From contig NZ_BOMI01000104.1 in the NCBI RefSeq assembly GCF_016862115.1, forward strand, positions 1 to 64,000: a stretch of DNA of 64,000 nt, read 5' to 3'. How positions within the stretch are numbered: the first letter of the stretch is position 1; each line of letters opens with the position of its first letter. Of the stretch, positions 58,979 to 64,000 are shown piece after piece. Source of the DNA: Paractinoplanes deccanensis (GTDB lineage Bacteria; Actinomycetota; Actinomycetes; Mycobacteriales; Micromonosporaceae). The notes under the pieces are model-generated. The model worked only from the letters and a program-made list of their open reading frames with translations, made no database searches and was not told the DNA's origin. Both the position numbers and the translations under genes were made by a program.

Positions 58979-61246
58979 ATGGGCGTCGTCAGCACCGCAC
59001 CCGCGCTCGCGGCCCGCCGGTCGGCGCTGGCCCGGCTCCGCGGCCTCGTGGACGCGCTGCTCATCGTGACGTCGCTGGTGGTGCTCTGCTGGAACCTCGT
59101 GGTCCAGCCGGCCCAGGCCGCCGACCCTCTCGTCTCGCTCGCCCGCCCGGTCGCCGACGTGCTGCTCGCCTCCGTCGCCCTGATCGCGCTCGGCCGCTGC
59201 CGCCGCGGCTCGTCCGCCGTGGGCGTGCTCGCTCTGACCTCCGCGGGCGCGCTGCTCGTGGCGAGCGCTGACGCGATCGCCTACCAGCGGGGCGCCGACG
59301 GTCCCGGCTGGATCCCCCTCGGCGCGGCTCTGCTGATCGTGCTCGCCGGCGCCTACGGTGCGCGGGGCCCGGCCGGTGTCCCCGCGGGCCGGCTCGACAT
59401 CGAGCTGCTGCTCCCGTACGGCGTCGTGGTCCTGACCTTGCTCGCCGGTCTTTTCTGGATCTCGTCCGGTGGCGCGCCCACCGCGTTCGGGACCTGGTGC
59501 CGGTTCCTCACGATCCTGCTGATCGTGGCGCGCGAGGGCATCCTGCTCGCCGACAACCGGCGGCTCGCCCGCGGCCTCGAGGACCGCGTCGCCGCGCGGA
59601 CGGCCGAGCGCCAGGTGCGCGAGCAGCGGTTCCGCGCCCTCGTCGAGCAGAGCTCCGACTCGCTGGCCATCCTCGAGGCCGATTCGACGGTACGTTTCCA
59701 GAGCTCCTCGATCGAGCGGATCTTCGGATACCGCGCCGCCGACCTCACCGGCATGCGGCTCATCGACACGGCCGGCCACCGCGCGGGCGTCGTCATCGCC
59801 GCGAAGATCGGCGAGGTGCTCGGAACGGCGGGCGCGACCACCACGTTCGAGGTCACGCTGCGCCACGCGGACGGCGTCCACCGCCTCGCCGAGATGACGA
59901 TCACCAACCTGCTCGGTGACCCGTACGTCCGGGGACTGGTCTCCAACACCCGCGACATCAGCGAGGCGACGGACCTCCAGGACCAGCTGCGCCACGAGGC
60001 GTACCACGACGCGCTGACCGGCCTGGCGAACCGCGCGCTCTTCCGCGAGCACCTGGCCGCCGCGATGGCGCGCGGCGACGTGGCGATCCTCTTCCTCGAC
60101 CTCGACGGCTTCAAGGAGATCAACGACAGCCTCGGCCACGCCGCCGGCGACGCGCTGCTCGTGCAGGTCGCCGACCGGCTGCGCGCCGCCGGCCCGGACC
60201 TGGTGGCCCGCCTCGGCGGCGACGAGTTCGCGCTGATCACCTCGACGGCGAGCGCCGCCGGCACCGCCGCCCGCATCCTCGCCGAGCTGGCCGTCCCGTT
60301 CACCGTCGACGGCCGCGGCCTGCACGCCGGCGCCGGCATCGGCATCGCCACGTCGGCCGACGCGACCGACATCGAGCAGTTGCAGCGCAACGCCGACCTG
60401 GCCATGTACAAGTCGAAGGACGCCGGCGGCGGCATCGTCACGGCCTATCACCCGAGCATGCACGACGCGCTCGTGCAGCGCGTCTCGCTCGCCGGCGACC
60501 TGCGCGCCGCCCTCCTCGCCGACCAGCTGGTCCTGCACTACCAGCCCACGGCCGACCTGCGCACCGGCGAGATCGTCGGCTTCGAGGCCCTGGTCCGCTG
60601 GCACCACCCGACCCGCGGCATGGTGTCCCCGGCCGACTTCATCGGCCTCGCCGAGTCGACCGGCCTGATCGTCCCGCTCGGCCGCTGGGTGCTCACCGAG
60701 GCCTGCCGCCAGGCCGTCGCCTGGGGCGGCGCGTACAAAATGGCCGTGAACGTCTCGGTCCGCCAGTTCGAGGCGGGCGACCTGGCCGCCACGGTGGCCG
60801 CGGTGCTGGCCGAAACGGGCATGCCGCCCGGCAAGCTCGTCCTGGAGATGACCGAGAGTGTCCTGCTCACCGACACCGACGAGAATCTCGAGCGGATCGT
60901 CGCCCTGAAATCGCTGGGCGTCCTGCTGGCCATGGACGACTTCGGCACCGGCTATTCGTCGCTGGCCTATCTGCGCCGCTTCCCCATGGACGTGCTCAAG
61001 ATCGACCGCTCCTTCGTCGAACGGTTGGGCGGCGACCCGTCCGATGTGGCGCTGGTCCGCACGATCATCCGGCTGGGTGCGCGCTTCGGGATGCGCACGG
61101 TGGCCGAGGGCATCGAGGACGCCGAGCAGCTGGCGATTCTGCGGGACATGGGCTGCGATTTCGGGCAGGGGTACTTCTTGTCGCGGCCGGTGGCGGCGGC
61201 GGACGTCACCGAGATGCTGGTCGGAAGTTTCAGGCTAGCCTCCTAG
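58979..61246 (+). CDS. Membrane-anchored PAS-GGDEF-EAL cyclic-di-GMP enzyme
   Basis: 755 residues from the ATG at 58979 (no clear ribosome site). About five to six N-terminal helices (about 20-190), a coiled stretch and a PAS domain (about 215-335) precede the GGDEF domain with intact active site GGDEF (413-417). An EAL domain follows with FEALVRWHHP (E536), EMTESVLL and DDFGTGYSSL. Both halves carry catalytic residues, so synthesis and breakdown of c-di-GMP are possible. In actinomycetes c-di-GMP controls development. The NDSLGHAAGD and DLDGFKEIND motifs support an active cyclase. Confidence 0.95.
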   Translation: MGVVSTAPALAARRSALARLRGLVDALLIVTSLVVLCWNLVVQPAQAADPLVSLARPVADVLLASVALIALGRCRRGSSAVGVLALTSAGALLVASADAIAYQRGADGPGWIPLGAALLIVLAGAYGARGPAGVPAGRLDIELLLPYGVVVLTLLAGLFWISSGGAPTAFGTWCRFLTILLIVAREGILLADNRRLARGLEDRVAARTAERQVREQRFRALVEQSSDSLAILEADSTVRFQSSSIERIFGYRAADLTGMRLIDTAGHRAGVVIAAKIGEVLGTAGATTTFEVTLRHADGVHRLAEMTITNLLGDPYVRGLVSNTRDISEATDLQDQLRHEAYHDALTGLANRALFREHLAAAMARGDVAILFLDLDGFKEINDSLGHAAGDALLVQVADRLRAAGPDLVARLGGDEFALITSTASAAGTAARILAELAVPFTVDGRGLHAGAGIGIATSADATDIEQLQRNADLAMYKSKDAGGGIVTAYHPSMHDALVQRVSLAGDLRAALLADQLVLHYQPTADLRTGEIVGFEALVRWHHPTRGMVSPADFIGLAESTGLIVPLGRWVLTEACRQAVAWGGAYKMAVNVSVRQFEAGDLAATVAAVLAETGMPPGKLVLEMTESVLLTDTDENLERIVALKSLGVLLAMDDFGTGYSSLAYLRRFPMDVLKIDRSFVERLGGDPSDVALVRTIIRLGARFGMRTVAEGIEDAEQLAILRDMGCDFGQGYFLSRPVAAADVTEMLVGSFRLAS

Positions 61247-61290
61247 GACGGCCAGGGCCTTGTGATCGAGTGGGTGCCGGCAGGCGCGGC

Positions 61291-61322
61291 GGAGCCCCGC
61301 GTCCGGCGGGACGCGGGGCTCC
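61291..61322. terminator. Bidirectional terminator between convergent genes
   Basis: GGAGCCCCGCGTCC (61291-61304) pairs perfectly with GGACGCGGGGCTCC (61309-61322), loop of four bases, followed by TTCTCT on the + strand. Confidence 0.88.
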
Positions 61323-61389
61323 TTCTCTGCTTCCGGGGCCGTTGGCGGGGGGAGGCTTCCGGCCCGGGAAGCAGGCCGTCTCGGGGCGG

Positions 61390-63336
61390 TCAGCTGGTGG
61401 CGGTCTGGGTGAGGTCGTAGACCGTGGTGTTGCCGACCGTGGTGGCGGTGTAGTGCTCGGCGACCCAAGTGGCGATCTTGCCGGCCTCGGTGGTGGTGCC
61501 GCCCATGCCGCCGCCTCCGCCCATGCCGCCGCCGGAGAGGTAGTAGTGGATCTGGCCGGCGGCCACGTAGGCCTGGAACTCCTCGAGGGTGGGGGAGGCG
61601 TCGCTGCCGTTCCAGCCGCCCAGGGCGATCACCGAGGTGCCGGTGGCGAGCTCCAGGTCGGCGGCGGAGGTGGCGCCGCTGACGGCTGCGCTCCACTTCG
61701 TGGTGCCGGCCTCCAGCAGGGCGTTGAGCTCGGTGTTGTTGCTGGTGCCGCCGCCCATGCCGCCTCCGCCCGGGCCGCCGCCGGTCGGGCCGCCGCCGGT
61801 CGAGGACGAGCCGTCGGAACCCGGTGCGCCTCCCTGCGTACCCCTGCCGAAGCCGCCACCGCCCATGCCGCCGGCCGACGACGGGCCGGACGTGGGGATG
61901 GAGCCCGTGTGGGCGACCGTGACGGTCGCGGCGGCGTAAGCGGCGCCGCCGGCGCCCGCCGAGAGGATGGCGGCGACCAGGGCCACCACGCCGAAGCGGC
62001 GCAGGCGGGCGGCCGGGACCAGCAGGGCCAGGGCGAAGACCGCGCCGAGCGCGAGCGAGGCCCAGCGCAGCACCGGCAGCCAGTCGGCCCGGCCGAGCAG
62101 GACCCAGCCCCAGACCGCGGTGGCCAGGACCATCGCCGCCAGCATGATGCGGCCCCAGAGGCGGCCGCGGTAGAGCCACAGCACCCGTCCGCCGATGCCG
62201 GCCAGCGCGGCGATGCCGGGCGCCAGGGCGACCGTGTAGTACGGGTGGATGGTGCCGCTCATGTACGAGAACGTGAGGCCGGTGACCAGCACCCAGCCAC
62301 CCCAGAGCACCATCGCGGCGCGGGCCCGGTCGGTGCGCGGGGCCGTCCAGGTGGCCGCCAGCACGGTCACCAGGGCGATCAGCGCGGCGGGGAGCAGCCA
62401 CGAGATCTCCAGGCCCATCGACTCGCCGAAGAGGCGGCCGATGCCGGTGGCGCCGCCGAAGCCGATGTTGCCGCCACCGCCTCCTCCGCCGCCGTTGCCG
62501 GAGCCGCCCAGGATGCGGCCGAGGCCGTTGTAGCCGAGCGCCAGCTCCCACAGCGAGTTGTTCGTCGACCCGGCGATGTACGGGCGGGACGACGCCGGCC
62601 ACAGCTCGACCAGCAGGACGTACCAGCCGGCCGAGACGATCAGCGCGAGGCCGCCGAGGAGCAGGTCCCGGATGCGCTTGCCGAGGCCCGTCGGCGCGGC
62701 GATCAGATAGGCCAGCGCGAACGCCGGCAGCACCAGGAAGGCCTGCATCATCTTGGTCAGGAAGCCGAAGCCGAGCAGGACGCCGGTGAGCGCCAGCCAC
62801 TTCCACGACGCCTTCTCCACAGCCCGGACCGTGGTGTACGCCCCGGCCGTCATCAGCAGCACCAGCAGCGCGTCGGGGTTGTCGTACCGGAACATCAGCA
62901 CCGCGACGGGGGTGAGCGCGAGCGCGGCGCCCGCCGTGAGACCCGCGGCCGTGCCGAACCAGCGCTTCACGGCGGCGTACAGGAACCAGACGCTCGCCAC
63001 GCCCATGAGCGCCTGCGGAGCCAGGATGGCCCAGCTGTTGACGCCGAAGATCCGCGCGGACAGGCCCATCACCCACATCGCGGCGGGTGGCTTGTCGACG
63101 GTGATGGCGTTGCCCGCGTCGAGCGAGCCGAAGAGCCACGCCTTCCAGCTCTGCGCGCCGGCCTGCGCCGCGGCCGCGTAGAAGCTGTTGCCCCACCCCG
63201 AGGCGCTGAGGTCCCACAGATAGAGGACGGCGGTGCCGGCGAGCAGCACCAGGATCGGCCATCGGCGGTCTCTGGTCGGGGCCGGCGCCTCGTGCCGGGG
63301 CGCGGCCGCCGCTGGGCGTTCCATCAAGGTCGTCAT
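61390..63336 (-). CDS. GT39-like (ArnT/PMT-type) membrane glycosyltransferase
   Basis: 648 residues from the ATG at 63336 with GAGGGT upstream. About eleven to twelve helices and the first luminal loop SASGWGNSFYAAAAQAGAQS and NAITVDKPPAAMWVMG (catalytic Asp/Lys region) match GT39/ArnT proteins that use polyprenyl-phosphate sugars. A loop of GGSGNGGGGGGGGNIG type and a C-terminal exported domain containing GGGPTGGGPGGGGMGGG interrupt it. The extracellular C-terminus (about 470-648, GTSVIALGGWNGSDASPTLE) also occurs in other actinobacterial members. The acceptor is unknown; glycoprotein or cell-wall glycan is inferred. Confidence 0.88.
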   Translation of the reverse strand: MTTLMERPAAAAPRHEAPAPTRDRRWPILVLLAGTAVLYLWDLSASGWGNSFYAAAAQAGAQSWKAWLFGSLDAGNAITVDKPPAAMWVMGLSARIFGVNSWAILAPQALMGVASVWFLYAAVKRWFGTAAGLTAGAALALTPVAVLMFRYDNPDALLVLLMTAGAYTTVRAVEKASWKWLALTGVLLGFGFLTKMMQAFLVLPAFALAYLIAAPTGLGKRIRDLLLGGLALIVSAGWYVLLVELWPASSRPYIAGSTNNSLWELALGYNGLGRILGGSGNGGGGGGGGNIGFGGATGIGRLFGESMGLEISWLLPAALIALVTVLAATWTAPRTDRARAAMVLWGGWVLVTGLTFSYMSGTIHPYYTVALAPGIAALAGIGGRVLWLYRGRLWGRIMLAAMVLATAVWGWVLLGRADWLPVLRWASLALGAVFALALLVPAARLRRFGVVALVAAILSAGAGGAAYAAATVTVAHTGSIPTSGPSSAGGMGGGGFGRGTQGGAPGSDGSSSTGGGPTGGGPGGGGMGGGTSNNTELNALLEAGTTKWSAAVSGATSAADLELATGTSVIALGGWNGSDASPTLEEFQAYVAAGQIHYYLSGGGMGGGGGMGGTTTEAGKIATWVAEHYTATTVGNTTVYDLTQTATS

Positions 63337-63489
63337 GGCACCCACCCTCGGCGGTGGTGCCGTGCCCGCTCTGTGGCCGGCCTGTGCGCGGTCTATGAGG
63401 TAGTGATCTCCACTTCCTCGCCGGTGTACGGCGTCAGTTCGTGCCAGGATGAGAGCGAGAGTCCGGGTTTCGAGCGAGAGACAAGGTCA

Positions 63490-64000
63490 ATGAGCGAACA
63501 CGTTTCCGACAGCGCCGAGTGGCAGGCGCTGCAGGGCCACGCGGAGAAGTTCTCGGCGGTGCACCTGCGCGACCTGTTCGGCAGCGACTCGAGGCGCGGC
63601 GAGCGCTTCACCGCGACGGTGGCCGACCTGACCGTCGACTACAGCAAGAACCTGGTCACCGACGAGGTGCTTTCGTCGCTGTTCGCGCTCGCCGAGAAGG
63701 CGAAGCTGCGCGAGCGCATCGCGGCGATGTTCGCCGGCGAGCACATCAACGTCACCGAGGACCGCGCCGTGCTGCACACGGCGCTGCGGCTTCCGCGTAC
63801 GGCCTCCCTGGTGGTCGACGGCCAGGACGTGGTGGCCGAGGTGCACGAGGTGCTCGACCGCATGGGCGCGTTCAGCGACAAGGTGCGGTCGGGGGAGTGG
63901 ACCGGGCACACCGGCCGGCGCATCAAGACGGTGGTGAACATCGGCATCGGCGGCTCCGACCTGGGGCCCGTCATGGCGTACGAGGCGCTGAAGGCGTACA
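63490..64000 (+). CDS. pgi: Glucose-6-phosphate isomerase (5' part; runs off the right edge)
   Basis: 170 codons from the ATG at 63490 (AAGG upstream), continuing beyond the window. DLTVDYSKNLVTDEVLSSLF, EHINVTEDRAVLHTALRLPR and TVVNIGIGGSDLGPVMAYEA are unmistakable PGI segments, the last binding the sugar phosphate. It interconverts glucose-6-phosphate and fructose-6-phosphate in glycolysis/gluconeogenesis. The 153 bp before it, back to the glycosyltransferase start, hold the divergent promoters. Confidence 0.97.
   Translation, partial: MSEHVSDSAEWQALQGHAEKFSAVHLRDLFGSDSRRGERFTATVADLTVDYSKNLVTDEVLSSLFALAEKAKLRERIAAMFAGEHINVTEDRAVLHTALRLPRTASLVVDGQDVVAEVHEVLDRMGAFSDKVRSGEWTGHTGRRIKTVVNIGIGGSDLGPVMAYEALKAY

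Overview
The window is about 70% or more G+C, with dense genes, GTG/TTG starts and many 1-4 bp stop/start overlaps. Its families (fused CydDC, BlaI-M56 pair, c-di-AMP riboswitch in front of an NlpC/P60 hydrolase, DUF6230-DUF6114 pair, DUF2277, DUF1992, YcnI) point to an actinobacterium, most likely of the Micromonosporaceae (Actinoplanes-like). That placement is inference from gene content. Nothing looks like a phage, plasmid, insertion sequence, CRISPR array, tRNA or rRNA. The window reads as ordinary chromosome, cut inside cydDC on the left and inside pgi on the right.

Layout. 1-5.65 kb (minus): cydA-cydB-cydDC, the cytochrome bd oxidase and its exporter, divergent from a BlaI-type repressor and M56 peptidase (5.7-7.0 kb) across an operator-like region. 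7.1-8.3 kb: a c-di-AMP riboswitch and a secreted peptidoglycan hydrolase. 8.4-11.1 kb: a Cdc48-like AAA+ ATPase and a TPR membrane protein. 11.2-16.4 kb: Pr6Pr membrane protein, YcnI protein, an OmpR-type two-component pair and a divergent LolA-like envelope protein. 16.4-19.1 kb: trpB-trpA-gntR. 19.3-22.3 kb: small metabolic and conserved hypothetical genes. 22.3-24.7 kb: DUF6230/DUF6114 envelope proteins. 25-30.4 kb: bifunctional penicillin-binding protein and two orphan histidine kinases. 30.3-33.6 kb: xanthine dehydrogenase-type molybdoenzyme. 35.6-38.9 kb: secreted beta-helix lectin protein and alginate lyase-like protein. 39.1-43.4 kb: flavoprotein, DMT transporter, ricin-lectin membrane protein. 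44.1-47.9 kb: MerR regulator with a VIT/VWA protein, facing a metal-dependent cyclase across a perfect palindrome. 47.9-54.7 kb: M6-like metalloprotease, ABC-2 exporter and a NarL-type two-component system. 55.1-64 kb: PPOX-fold protein, M19 dipeptidase, GH26-like hydrolase, PAS-GGDEF-EAL protein, GT39 mannosyltransferase and pgi.

The most striking feature is not one gene but about a dozen short tandem-repeat tracts (units of 15 to about 62 bp). Some are intergenic; others expand coding regions in frame, such as 12 copies of 36 bp and 17 copies of 15 bp inside cydDC, and 18 bp units in a PEP-mutase-family gene. Tracts inside genes have unit lengths divisible by three; several intergenic ones do not. 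Several contain a TGTGGA core, and one intergenic cluster (35279-35336) has three exact matches to the relaxed DnaA box TTWTNCACA. Many genes concern the cell envelope and its sensing: PBP, NlpC/P60, M56-BlaI, LolA-like, DUF6230/6114, GT39 and five histidine kinases or dual-domain signalling proteins.
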